Both the position numbers and the translations under genes were made by a program. From assembly GCF_900187965.1 (NCBI RefSeq), contig NZ_FZNL01000028.1:1-64000 (forward strand): DNA of 64,000 nucleotides, read 5' to 3'. Within the stretch, counting starts at the first letter, position 1. Each line of letters starts with the position of its first letter. Below are positions 15,804 through 23,826 of the stretch, in pieces. This DNA is from Flavobacterium sp. ov086. Lineage in GTDB: Bacteria; Bacteroidota; Bacteroidia; Flavobacteriales; Flavobacteriaceae. The notes beneath the pieces were generated by a model, which was not told the origin of the DNA, did no database searches, and saw nothing but the letters and a program-made list of their open reading frames with translations.

Positions 15804-17033
15804 CTACGAAACGATTTTCATGATGCTGTTTGTAGCTCCTTTATAGTCTTGAATGTATGACTTGCAAATTTGACTTTTCTCTGTAAAAAAGTTTTCATCG
15901 GTAAGCAAGCGATCAAGACTTTGTTTTAGTTCGTCTATATTCGATATCACAATGCATCCGCCAATATCAACCAATTGAACAGCCTCGGCAAAATTGGAAT
16001 AATTAGGACCAATTACAATTGGTAGTCCAAACGTTGCGGGTTCCAGAATATTATGAATTCCCGGATTGCCAAAACCGCCGCCAACATACGCAATGGTTCC
16101 GTAGCTATAAATTTTTGTCAATAAACCAACCGTGTCAATAATAAAGACTTGGTAATTTGATAAATCAAGACCCTGTTTCTCTGAGAATAATACAGTTGAT
16201 TTTGTAATTTGCGATTTAAGACTCGAGATTTGGTCGGCTTTAATGTTATGGGGCGCAATAATAAATTTTACAGTCGAAGGAGTTTCATTGATATATTCAG
16301 CTAATAAAGCTTCGTCCTTTGGCCATGAACTTCCTATTACTATAGTTGGAGTATTATTTTTAAAGTTTTCAATAAAATCAAGTGTGTTATCTCTTTCTAA
16401 AATGGCATTTACACGATCAAAACGAGTATCGCCGGAAACAATTACATTATGGAATCCGATGGCTTCAATTTTTTCTTTAGACTCTTCGTTTTGAACAAAA
16501 AAGTAAGTGAATGCTTTTAATGCATTTCTATAGAAACCGCCATACCATTTAAAGAACATTTGGCTGTCTCTAAAGATTCCGGATATTAAATAAGTTGGTG
16601 TTTTACTGTTCTCTAGCTCTTTTAGATAATTTAGCCAGAATTCATATTTAATGAAAAAGGCTAATTCAGGATGTGCTAATTTTAAAAATCTCTTTGCATT
16701 GCTTTTAGTGTCTAAAGGTAAGTAAATAGTCACATCGGCAACTGTGTTATTTTTACGCACTTCGTATCCTGAAGGGGAAAAAAAGGTAACAATGATTTTG
16801 TGTGAAGGGTACTTTTCTTTGATTTTTTCGATTACCGGTAAACCTTGTTCATACTCGCCAAGAGAGGCTGAGTGAAACCAAATAGTCTTATCTGTAGGTT
16901 TTATTTTATCTTCCAGAATACTAAAAACATTTTTCCGACCATTTACAAAAAGCTTAATTTTCGGACTAAAAATCGCTACAATTTTCAGAAAAAACCCCGC
17001 AATAGAAACAACTAAATTGTATAGAAAAAGCAT
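15804..17033 (-). CDS. waaA: 3-deoxy-D-manno-octulosonic acid (Kdo) transferase
   Basis: A 409-residue GT30 glycosyltransferase, KdtA/WaaA, which moves Kdo from CMP-Kdo to lipid A precursors at the inner membrane. The N-terminal hydrophobic segment (about 1-20) is the membrane anchor. Next comes IWFHSASLGEYEQGLPVIE, the family signature with the putative catalytic glutamate. The C-terminal nucleotide-binding half shows YVGGGFGNPGIHNILEPATFG. The length is normal for the family. It is divergent from the aminotransferase/galE pair, which fits a surface-polysaccharide neighbourhood. Confidence 0.92.
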   Translation of the reverse strand: MLFLYNLVVSIAGFFLKIVAIFSPKIKLFVNGRKNVFSILEDKIKPTDKTIWFHSASLGEYEQGLPVIEKIKEKYPSHKIIVTFFSPSGYEVRKNNTVADVTIYLPLDTKSNAKRFLKLAHPELAFFIKYEFWLNYLKELENSKTPTYLISGIFRDSQMFFKWYGGFYRNALKAFTYFFVQNEESKEKIEAIGFHNVIVSGDTRFDRVNAILERDNTLDFIENFKNNTPTIVIGSSWPKDEALLAEYINETPSTVKFIIAPHNIKADQISSLKSQITKSTVLFSEKQGLDLSNYQVFIIDTVGLLTKIYSYGTIAYVGGGFGNPGIHNILEPATFGLPIVIGPNYSNFAEAVQLVDIGGCIVISNIDELKQSLDRLLTDENFFTEKSQICKSYIQDYKGATNSIMKIVS

Positions 17034-17169
17034 CTGTTTATTTTTGTGGCTAAATTACATTTCTTTCCATTATTTTCATTGGTTTGAAGGTATTAAATAA
17101 CTATTTTTGTTCCTCCTTTTAGAGATTATGTTTAAAATACAGGTCTTTAATTTTAAAAATATATTGAAA

Positions 17170-18303
17170 ATGAAAAAAATTCAAATGGTTGACTTAAAGA
17201 GTCAATACGAAAAAATAAAAACGACTGTTGATGCTTCGATTCAAGAGGTTTTAGACACAAATACTTATATAAACGGACCTTTGGTACATCAATTTCAAAA
17301 AAATCTTGAAGATTATTTGGGAGCAAAACACGTAATTCCGTGTGCAAATGGTACAGATGCTTTGCAGATTGCTATGATGGGATTAGATCTAAAACCAGGT
17401 GATGAGGTAATTACTGCCGATTTTACTTTTGCAGCAACTGTTGAGGTTATTGCTTTATTACAATTAACACCAGTTTTGGTAGATGTTGATATGACGAATA
17501 TGAACATCGATATCGACGCTATTAAAAAAGCAATTACGCCAAAAACTAAAGCAATTGTTCCGGTGCATTTATTTGGACGCGCTGCCAATATGGACGCAAT
17601 TATGGAAATTGCTGCAGAGCATAATCTGTATGTAATCGAAGATAATGCGCAAGCAATTGGAGCTGATTACATTTCTAAATCAGGTACAAAAAGCAAAGTA
17701 GGAGTAATTGGTCACGTTGCGGCAACTTCATTTTTCCCGTCTAAAAACTTAGGCTGTTATGGAGATGGAGGAGCAATTTTTACAAACGATGATAAATTGG
17801 CTCACATTATCCGCGGAATTGTAAACCACGGAATGTACGAACGTTATCATCATGATGTAGTGGGAGTAAATTCACGTTTAGATAGTATTCAGGCAGGAGT
17901 TTTAAATGCAAAATTACCTTTGTTAGACGAATATAATAAAGCACGTCGTCGTGCAGCTTCAAAATACAATGCAGCCTTTGCAGGAAATGCACACATTATT
18001 ACACCGGAGTTTGATGCAAACGAAAATGATCACGTTTTCCATCAATATGTATTGAGAATTATCGATGCAGACAGAAATGCTTTGATGCAACATTTGTTGG
18101 ATAAAGCCATTCCATGTGCAATTTATTACCCAATTCCGTTGCACTCTCAAAAAGCTTATGTTGATACTCGTTATAAAGAAGAGCAATTTCCGGTAACGAA
18201 TCAATTGGTAAAAGAAGTAATTGCTTTACCAATGCATACAGAATTGGACGATGAGCAAATCAAATTTATTACAGATTCTGTTTTAGAATTTTTAAATAAA
18301 TAA
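17170..18303 (+). CDS. DegT/DnrJ/EryC1/StrS-family sugar aminotransferase
   Basis: A 377-residue PLP-dependent aminotransferase that aminates keto-sugar nucleotides (WbpE/ArnB-like). The start MKKIQMVDLKSQYEKIK is the family's usual N-terminus, so I use the ATG at 17170 rather than the longer frame from 17107. Motifs include PCANGTDALQIAM, HLFGRAANMDAI, EDNAQAIGA and the PLP-lysine region ATSFFPSKNLGCYGDGG. galE follows after 44 bases on the same strand. The pair probably supplies sugars for surface glycans or protein glycosylation. Confidence 0.9.
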   Translation: MKKIQMVDLKSQYEKIKTTVDASIQEVLDTNTYINGPLVHQFQKNLEDYLGAKHVIPCANGTDALQIAMMGLDLKPGDEVITADFTFAATVEVIALLQLTPVLVDVDMTNMNIDIDAIKKAITPKTKAIVPVHLFGRAANMDAIMEIAAEHNLYVIEDNAQAIGADYISKSGTKSKVGVIGHVAATSFFPSKNLGCYGDGGAIFTNDDKLAHIIRGIVNHGMYERYHHDVVGVNSRLDSIQAGVLNAKLPLLDEYNKARRRAASKYNAAFAGNAHIITPEFDANENDHVFHQYVLRIIDADRNALMQHLLDKAIPCAIYYPIPLHSQKAYVDTRYKEEQFPVTNQLVKEVIALPMHTELDDEQIKFITDSVLEFLNK

Positions 18304-18347
18304 TATAAAAGTTAAACCAAATAACAATAGCACAAAACAACCACAAA

Positions 18348-19361
18348 ATGAAAGTATTAGTAACAGGAGGATTAGGATTTATTGGTTCTCACACCGTAGT
18401 CGAATTGCAAAATGAAGGCTTTGAAGTAGTGATAATTGATAATCTTTCGAATTCTACAGAAGATGTTTTAAAAGGAATTACAGCCATTACAGGAAAAACG
18501 CCTTTATTCGAAAAGTTAGATTTAAGAGAAAAAGCGTCAGTTCGGGATTTCTTTAAAAAACACAACGATGTTACCGGAGTAATTCATTTTGCTGCTTCAA
18601 AAGCAGTTGGAGAAAGTGTTGAACAGCCTTTGTTGTATTATGAAAACAATATTGCTTCGCTAGTTTATTTGTTGCAGGAATTACAACAAAAACCTGAGGC
18701 AAGTTTTATTTTCAGTTCTTCTTGTACGGTTTACGGTCAAGCCGAAAAAATGCCAATTACAGAAGATGCTCCTGTGCAAGCAGCAATGTCTCCTTATGGA
18801 AACACGAAGCAAATAGGAGAAGAAATTATCACAGATACAGCTAAGGTTACTAATATCAGTGCAATTTTATTACGCTATTTTAATCCTGTTGGAGCGCATT
18901 CAAGTAATGAAATTGGAGAATTACCTTTAGGAGTTCCTCAGAATTTAGTGCCTTTTATTACGCAAACCGGAGTAGGATTACGTAAAGAATTATCTGTTTT
19001 TGGAAATGATTATCCAACTCCAGACGGAACTGCTGTTCGTGATTATATTCACGTTGTAGATTTAGCAAAAGCGCATGTTATTGCATTACAGCGTTTATTC
19101 AATAAAAAGAATTTAGCAAAAGTGGAGACTTTTAATTTAGGAACCGGAACAGGAAGTTCAGTTCTTGAAGTAATCAATAGTTTCGAAAAAGTAAGCGATA
19201 AAAAATTGCCGTATAAAATTATGCCACGTCGTGAAGGTGATATCACCGAGGCGTATGCAAATACAGATAAAGCAAATAATGTTTTAGGCTGGAAAGCTCA
19301 ATTAAGCTTAGACGAAGCAATGGCAAGTGCCTGGAAATGGGAGCAAAAAGTTCGTTCTTAA
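18348..19361 (+). CDS. galE: UDP-glucose 4-epimerase
   Basis: A 337-residue SDR-family epimerase interconverting UDP-glucose and UDP-galactose. The Rossmann NAD motif is GGLGFIGSHT (residues 7-16). The catalytic Ser in SSSCTVYG is followed by the YxxxK dyad (SPYGNTKQIGEE). C-terminal substrate-binding motifs include RYFNPVGAHSS and GTAVRDYIHVVDLAKAH. The length fits GalE. It is the second gene of the pair with the sugar aminotransferase and is followed by a strong terminator. Confidence 0.93.
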   Translation: MKVLVTGGLGFIGSHTVVELQNEGFEVVIIDNLSNSTEDVLKGITAITGKTPLFEKLDLREKASVRDFFKKHNDVTGVIHFAASKAVGESVEQPLLYYENNIASLVYLLQELQQKPEASFIFSSSCTVYGQAEKMPITEDAPVQAAMSPYGNTKQIGEEIITDTAKVTNISAILLRYFNPVGAHSSNEIGELPLGVPQNLVPFITQTGVGLRKELSVFGNDYPTPDGTAVRDYIHVVDLAKAHVIALQRLFNKKNLAKVETFNLGTGTGSSVLEVINSFEKVSDKKLPYKIMPRREGDITEAYANTDKANNVLGWKAQLSLDEAMASAWKWEQKVRS

Positions 19362-19389
19362 TAAGTTTTCAGTCGCGGTCACAGTTTTC

Positions 19390-19410
19390 GTAGAGACGCA
19401 CAGCAGTGTG
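19390..19410. repeat. short inverted repeat AGACGCAC-AGCA-GTGTGTCT
   Basis: A hairpin with 8-bp arms (one G-T pair) and a 4-base loop, preceded by CGTAG. It resembles a GTAGAGACGCACAGCAGTGCGTCTC-type word that I recall from flavobacterial intergenic DNA. This is recognition from memory, not a search. Confidence 0.45.
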
Positions 19411-19426
19411 TCTTATGTTCGATATT

Positions 19427-19461
19427 AAAAATCCCAAATAATTTATATTATTTGGGATTTT
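19427..19461 (+). terminator. terminator after galE
   Basis: Arms AAAATCCCAAATAAT and ATTATTTGGGATTTT (15 bp, perfect) enclose a 4-base loop. It sits about 65 bases after the galE stop codon. Confidence 0.85.
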
Positions 19462-19512
19462 CATTTTGAGTCAATTTATTTTGTAATTTTGTAAGATCAA
19501 AATGTAGGAATT

Positions 19513-19710
19513 ATGGAGCCGAAAAAAGAAAATGAGAAGAATAATAAGGTTGAAGAGCCAAGAGTAGAATATGAAGTTCAGAAACCTCAATTTAAAGGAA
19601 TAGATCGCGATACTTTTGATTTTGATGCTGAGTTTGAAAAAGGATTAACACCGGAGGAATTTAAAGCTGAAATGTCTAAAAGAATAAAAGCTTATCCTTG
19701 GAAAAAGTAA
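19513..19710 (+). CDS. putative antitoxin of a small TA pair
   Basis: A 65-residue, highly charged protein. The N-terminal half is likely disordered (EPKKENEKNNKVEEPRVEYE). A C-terminal helical piece, LTPEEFKAEMSKRIKAYPW, resembles the ends of small antitoxins that pair with RelE/ParE proteins. Its last codons overlap the start of the next frame by 13 bases, which suggests translational coupling. A TAATTTTG -7 element at 19484-19491 gives it its own promoter. I cannot assign a named antitoxin family; the call rests mainly on context. Confidence 0.55.
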   Translation: MEPKKENEKNNKVEEPRVEYEVQKPQFKGIDRDTFDFDAEFEKGLTPEEFKAEMSKRIKAYPWKK

Positions 19711-20015
19711 TTTTTGAAAATGTCGTTCTGGAATATTTCGATGATTTGGTTTTTACTCTTTTTAAAGAAGAATATTTTGGTTTTGCTGAATCTGCACAAA
19801 ATTATATAGATAAAATAGTGGATTTTGTCATTTCAAGTATTTCTAAATTTCCACATAAAAAAACACCCGAAAGACTTCGGTATTTAGGTTCTAACTATAT
19901 TTTTTATAAAGCTAATGCTAGAACAACTTGGTACATTTTTTTTGAAAGAAAAAATCATAATTATTTAATAACTGGAATTATAAATAATTACAGTGAAGAA
20001 GTAAAAGAACTATAA
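19698..20015 (+). CDS. RelE/ParE-like toxin candidate
   Basis: A 105-residue protein whose C-terminal part looks like the RelE/ParE fold: RLRYLGSNYIFYKANARTTWYIFFERKNHNYLITGIINN, in which a strand-rich core ends in a hydrophobic strand. The first codon is the TTG at 19698, lying inside the preceding gene; no ATG in frame fits better. If real, it would be an mRNA interferase or gyrase inhibitor. Catalytic residues of RelE are not clearly conserved, so the mode of action is open. A bidirectional terminator follows at 20021-20056. Confidence 0.6.
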   Translation: MEKVIFENVVLEYFDDLVFTLFKEEYFGFAESAQNYIDKIVDFVISSISKFPHKKTPERLRYLGSNYIFYKANARTTWYIFFERKNHNYLITGIINNYSEEVKEL

Positions 20016-20020
20016 AAAAC

Positions 20021-20056
20021 AAAATCCTCATAAACATTTCGTTATGAGGATTTTTT
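20021..20056. terminator. bidirectional terminator between the TA-like pair and fabD
   Basis: Arms AAAATCCTCATAA and TTATGAGGATTTT (13 bp, perfect) enclose an 8-base loop. There is an A-run on one side and a T-run on the other, so it serves both convergent units. Confidence 0.85.
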
Positions 20057-20101
20057 ATAGATATAGTTTTTAAACTGAAAACTAAAAACTGCGACTAAAA
20101 T

Positions 20102-20977
20102 TTAAACATTCGCAGTAACCGCTTCTTTGTCGATTTTATTAATCAAACCAGCTAACACTTTTCCTGGGCCAACTTCAGTAAACAAAGTAGCGCCGTCAGC
20201 GATCATTTGTTGTACAGATTGTGTCCATTTTACAGGAGCAGTTAATTGAATAATTAAGTTCTTTTTGATTTCGTTTGCATCAGAAATAGCGCTTGCTGTA
20301 ACGTTTTGATATACTGGACAAATAGGAGTAGAGAAAGTTGTTGCTTCAATTGCAGCAGCTAATTCTTCTCTTGCAGGCTCCATCATTGGTGAGTGAAATG
20401 CTCCACCAACAGGTAAAATTAAAGCACGTTTTGCTCCGGCAGCTTTCATTGCTTCGCAAGCTTTTTCAACAGCAGAAGTTTCTCCTGAAATTACCAATTG
20501 CCCTGGGCAGTTGTAGTTTGCAGCAACAACAATTCCATCAATAGAAGTACAAACGTCCTCGACGATATTATCAGCTAAACCTAAAACAGCAGCCATTGTA
20601 GACGGAGTGATTTCGCAAGCTTTTTGCATTGCCAAAGCACGTTGAGAAACTAATTTCAAACCATCTTCAAAAGATAAAGTTCCGTTGGCAACCAAAGCAG
20701 AGAATTCACCTAAAGAATGTCCTGCAACCATTTCTGGTTTAAAATCTTCGCCTAAAGTCTTCGCTAAAATAACGGAGTGTAAAAATACTGCAGGTTGTGT
20801 AACTTTAGTTTCTTTTAGTTCTTCGGCAGTACCCTCGAACATAATATCAGTGATTCTAAAACCTAAAATTTCATTAGCTTTTTCGAATAATTCTTTGGCT
20901 AAAGCCGATGATTCATATAAGTCTTTGCCCATTCCTGTAAACTGTGCGCCCTGACCCGGAAATACGTATGCTTTCAT
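20102..20977 (-). CDS. fabD: malonyl-CoA:ACP transacylase
   Basis: A 291-residue FabD, which loads malonyl groups onto acyl carrier protein for fatty acid synthesis. Visible motifs are the N-terminal FPGQGAQFTGMGKDL, the nucleophile GHSLGEFSAL (Ser), and the catalytic histidine in GAFHSPMM. The length is typical for the family. A TATTTTTG -7 candidate lies at 21033-21040 (minus), inside the 71-base gap to the upstream DUF983 gene. It may therefore have its own promoter besides read-through. Confidence 0.95.
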   Translation of the reverse strand: MKAYVFPGQGAQFTGMGKDLYESSALAKELFEKANEILGFRITDIMFEGTAEELKETKVTQPAVFLHSVILAKTLGEDFKPEMVAGHSLGEFSALVANGTLSFEDGLKLVSQRALAMQKACEITPSTMAAVLGLADNIVEDVCTSIDGIVVAANYNCPGQLVISGETSAVEKACEAMKAAGAKRALILPVGGAFHSPMMEPAREELAAAIEATTFSTPICPVYQNVTASAISDANEIKKNLIIQLTAPVKWTQSVQQMIADGATLFTEVGPGKVLAGLINKIDKEAVTANV

Positions 20978-21048
20978 TTGTCTAATTTAAGATTGAATTT
21001 TTTTAAATTGAAAATTAGTTTCAATAGAAAGACAAAAATAACATTTTT

Positions 21049-21411
21049 TTATTTCGTATAATCCTTAAACATGTAAATCCATGCTAATCTTGAAAATCGG
21101 AGATTAAAAGAAGTAAGTAAAGTAATGACAACAGCAATAATTGGAATGATTCTTAAATCGAAATTTGTTTCAAAGAAAAACTGTGCAATACAATACGTTG
21201 CGATTCCCTGAGCGACTGTTAATCCGTAGTTTACGTACATAGCGCCAAAGAAATATCCAGGCTCTTTTTGGAATTTGTAATTACAATGACTGCAATATTC
21301 GTTCATTTTTGGTAAACCAAAATTCAGAAAAATATTCTTGTCTTTAAAAACTTTTCCTTTATGACAAATAGGACATTCGTTGCTTAAAATATGAGTTAAT
21401 GCACTTGACAT
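21049..21411 (-). CDS. DUF983 membrane protein
   Basis: A 120-residue protein with an N-terminal zinc-ribbon-like part (CPICHKGKVF...CSHCNYKF, two CxxC pairs) followed by two membrane segments (about 60-80 and 90-110). The motif EPGYFFGAMYVNYG between them is typical of DUF983. The function is unknown. It is located just upstream of fabD. A TACCTTTG -7 candidate is at 21435-21442 (minus). Confidence 0.82.
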   Translation of the reverse strand: MSSALTHILSNECPICHKGKVFKDKNIFLNFGLPKMNEYCSHCNYKFQKEPGYFFGAMYVNYGLTVAQGIATYCIAQFFFETNFDLRIIPIIAVVITLLTSFNLRFSRLAWIYMFKDYTK

Positions 21412-21560
21412 GATCTTGTTGATTTTTATTTGTACAAAGGTATTTCAGAATCTTTTAAATCCTTTTTTATATCTTCGCTACTTATAGCACAATAAAGACA
21501 TTTTGTGTTAAATTGCCAAAATTCCAAATTTCAAATCTGAAATCTACAATCTAATCGCGT

Positions 21561-22424
21561 ATGAAAAAGTATCCTGTTTATAGTGTTCAGAATTTTAGCT
21601 GTAACGATATTCATCGTGATTTTTATATCAATACTTTTAAAGAGCATCTAAAAAGCCATAGTTTTGTCGAAGAACCGCATCGACATGATTCTTATTTAAT
21701 GGTGTTTTTTACGAAAGGTTCTGGATTGCATGAAGTTGATTTCGATCAATTCGGAATAAAAACAGGAAGCTTGTTTGTTCTGCAGCCAGGACAAATGCAT
21801 CATTGGAATTTGTCTGAAGATGTTGAAGGCTTTGTAATTATTTTTTCGCAGGAACTTTATAATTTGTACTTCGGACAGAAAAAAATCAACGATTACAATT
21901 TTTATCATTCCATTCACAATCGGCCGGAAATGGTTTTTGAGGAAAGTGAAATACCAAAAATATTACCTTATTTTGATTTATTGATTCAGGAGAATAATCA
22001 AAATAATAAGTTGCAATTAGACAAAATGCTGAATTTATTAGATTGCATTCACATAGAAATTTCCAGAAAATATATCGAGACCTATTCGCATCAAACACAT
22101 TCGTATAATGTTAAAATCAGTGCTTTTGAAGTGCTTTTAGAAGAGTATTTTAAAACTCAAAAACTGCCGTCGTTTTATGCGGAGAAATTAAATATTACAT
22201 TAAAACATTTAAATAGAATCTGCAATGAAATTTTACAAAAGACCGCAACAGAAGTAATTATGGATCGCGTAATTCTTGAAATTAAACGAATGTTAATCGA
22301 TAAACAATTGTCTATAAACGAAGTTGCATTTGCTGTTGGCTACGAAGACTATTCCTATTTTTCCAGATTCTTCAAAAAACAAACCGGATTTTCTCCAACA
22401 GAATTTCGAAATACTTTGCGATGA
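21561..22424 (+). CDS. AraC-family transcriptional regulator
   Basis: A 287-residue regulator. The N-terminal cupin-like sensor domain (about 35-130) contains HRHDSYLMVFFTKGSGLHEVDF and LQPGQMHHWNL. The C-terminal AraC double helix-turn-helix (about 190-285) contains KLNITLKHLNRICNEILQKT and EVAFAVGYEDYSYFSRFFKK. The ligand is unknown. It lies immediately before the convergent yceI, Fe-S and pirin genes and is a plausible, unproven regulator of them. A long palindromic repeat begins nine bases after its stop codon. Confidence 0.88.
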   Translation: MKKYPVYSVQNFSCNDIHRDFYINTFKEHLKSHSFVEEPHRHDSYLMVFFTKGSGLHEVDFDQFGIKTGSLFVLQPGQMHHWNLSEDVEGFVIIFSQELYNLYFGQKKINDYNFYHSIHNRPEMVFEESEIPKILPYFDLLIQENNQNNKLQLDKMLNLLDCIHIEISRKYIETYSHQTHSYNVKISAFEVLLEEYFKTQKLPSFYAEKLNITLKHLNRICNEILQKTATEVIMDRVILEIKRMLIDKQLSINEVAFAVGYEDYSYFSRFFKKQTGFSPTEFRNTLR

Positions 22425-22432
22425 GTTTTTTC

Positions 22433-22516
22433 GCCACGAATTTCACGAATTTTCACGAATTAGTTTTTATAGATTATGCTGAGAAAAAATTCGTGCACAT
22501 TCGTGAAATTCGTGGC
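22433..22516. repeat. 84-bp palindromic intergenic repeat, copy 1
   Basis: The outer arms GCCACGAATTTCACGAA and TTCGTGAAATTCGTGGC are perfect reverse complements. Pairing continues more loosely inward to a loop around TTTTTATAGATTATGCTGAG. A second copy at 23268-23353 differs at only about six positions, including the loop. The two copies flank the yceI gene. Confidence 0.85.
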
Positions 22517-22537
22517 AAACTTTTAAAAAAAAAGAAA

Positions 22538-22565
22538 ACCCTGCACTTTTAAAAAAGTACAGGGT
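22538..22565 (-). terminator. terminator after yceI
   Basis: Arms ACCCTGCACTTTT and AAAAGTACAGGGT pair with one mismatch around a short loop. Read on the minus strand, the hairpin runs into TTCTTTTTTTTT. It lies 36 bases past the yceI stop codon. Confidence 0.85.
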
Positions 22566-22600
22566 TCTCAACCAGCCAAATTAAATTGAAAATACTATGA

Positions 22601-23134
22601 TTAAGCTTGTTTTGCGAATTGCAATTCAATGTTTAAACGAACTTCTTCTCCAACTAAAACACCACCAGTTTCAAGAGCAGAGTTCCAGTTTAAACCCCAA
22701 TCTTTACGATTAATTTTTCCTTCAATGTTTAAACCTACTTTTGTATTTCCCCAAGGATCAGTCATTGTTCCGCTAAATTCTACAGGAAATTTTACTGTTT
22801 TTGAAACACCTTTAATGCTTAAATCGCCAGTTAATTCATATTCTCCGTCATTGATTTTTTTGAATGAAGAACCTTTGAAAGTTAATTTTGGGTGATTTTC
22901 AGCATCGAAGAAATCTCCGCTTCTTAAATGTCCATCTCTGTCTGCATTTGCAGTATCAACAGAAGCAATATCACTAGAAAAACTGATATCAGCATTTTCG
23001 AAGTTATCTCCGTCTGTAGTAATTGTAGCATCGTAAGTTCCAAATTTTCCTGAAACATTTGTAAACATCATGTGTTTAACTTTAAAACCAATTTCTGAAT
23101 GTGTTGGGTCAATTGACCATTTTGTAGTTGCCAT
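22601..23134 (-). CDS. YceI-family lipocalin-like protein
   Basis: A 177-residue YceI-domain protein (about residues 3-174), an antiparallel beta-barrel that binds isoprenoid-like lipids such as polyprenyl chains. The start MATTKWSIDPTHSEIGFKVK is typical, and SFSSDIASVDTANADRDGHL and LTGDLSIKGVSKTVKFP follow. There is no signal peptide, so it should be cytosolic, unlike E. coli YceI. The promoter at 23174-23219 shares spacing and a 19-base motif with the pirin promoter. Copies of an 85-bp palindromic repeat flank the gene. Confidence 0.93.
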   Translation of the reverse strand: MATTKWSIDPTHSEIGFKVKHMMFTNVSGKFGTYDATITTDGDNFENADISFSSDIASVDTANADRDGHLRSGDFFDAENHPKLTFKGSSFKKINDGEYELTGDLSIKGVSKTVKFPVEFSGTMTDPWGNTKVGLNIEGKINRKDWGLNWNSALETGGVLVGEEVRLNIELQFAKQA

Positions 23135-23173
23135 AGTTTTTATTTTTTAAATATTAATTTCATTTTGATAGGA

Positions 23174-23219
23174 CAAAGTTACGTTGGTAGTAAGCGTAAC
23201 GCACTTAACCTAGATTAAG
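23174..23219 (-). promoter_or_regulatory. yceI promoter with operator-like motif shared with pirin
   Basis: The -7 element is TAACTTTG (23174-23181, minus). Upstream of it, at 23201-23219, is the plus-strand string GCACTTAACCTAGATTAAG. In the direction of transcription its core is CTTAA-N6-TTAAG, an inverted repeat. The same motif sits at exactly the same distance from the -7 element of the pirin gene. The motif takes the place where a -33 element would be, which suggests binding by an activator or repressor. Confidence 0.65.
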
Positions 23220-23267
23220 AAATGGAAAATGTGATTTGAAATTATTTTGAGGTTCTTTTTTTTTGTT

Positions 23268-23353
23268 GCCACGAATTCCACGAATTTTCACGAATTAATT
23301 TTTATAGATTGTGCTGAGAAAAAATTCGCGCACATTTGTGAAATTCGAGGCAA
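23268..23353. repeat. 85-bp palindromic intergenic repeat, copy 2
   Basis: A near copy of the element at 22433-22516, including the loop word TTTTTATAGATTGTGCTGAG. The arms carry a few compensated and uncompensated changes (GAATTCCACGAA; AAATTCGAGGCAA). It is followed by a degenerate CCCGATAACTATTGGGA palindrome at 23391-23407. Confidence 0.85.
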
Positions 23354-23421
23354 CCCGACGCAGATTGGAAAAATCTTTTAATCATTTTATCCCGATAACT
23401 ATTGGGAGTGGTAAAAAAAAA

Positions 23422-23652
23422 CTATTTAGTGTTGTTCATATAAAATGTCAATGCTCCAGATGGACATTTATGAACTGTTTCTATGATTTTTTCAGTTGTT
23501 GAGGCTTCTGCTGTAATCCATGGTTTTTCTTTTGGATGAAAAACATCAGGATTATTTTTTACACAATTAGCAGAGTGAATGCATTTTCCGGATTGCCATA
23601 CAATTGTGACTTCTCCGTTTGTGTATTCTTTGGTTAGATTATCAGGATTCAT
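23422..23652 (-). CDS. mono-cluster Fe-S protein of the YjdI type
   Basis: A 76-residue protein of the divergent ferredoxin family (Fer4_19, YjdI-like). Cysteines occur at residues 24 and 30 (KCIHSANC) and 63 (HKCPSGALTF), with the conserved PWI and DVFH stretches between them. Only three Cys are present, so the cluster must be 3Fe-4S or use a non-Cys fourth ligand. The partner redox enzyme is unknown. It lies between yceI and pirin on the same strand, but its own upstream region lacks the motif those two share. Confidence 0.8.
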   Translation of the reverse strand: MNPDNLTKEYTNGEVTIVWQSGKCIHSANCVKNNPDVFHPKEKPWITAEASTTEKIIETVHKCPSGALTFYMNNTK

Positions 23653-23756
23653 GGTTGAAAAATTTAAGGATTAGTTTTTATCTTAAAGTCAGACCAATTT
23701 TCTCTTATAAAATTAATCTTTCTTTTTGAGTTTTGTAAAAATTAGAGCAAAAAAAT

Positions 23757-23794
23757 AAACGATAATAATCTGAAATTCAGATTAATTATCGTTT
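23757..23794 (-). terminator. terminator-like hairpin after pirin
   Basis: Arms AAACGATAATAATCTGAA and TTCAGATTAATTATCGTTT pair over 18 bases with a single bulge. Read on the minus strand, a TTTTTTTGC-type T-run follows. It sits about 30 bases after the pirin stop codon. Confidence 0.7.
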
Positions 23795-23826
23795 ATCGAG
23801 AAAAAGTATTAGTTGTGTTTTTCGAA

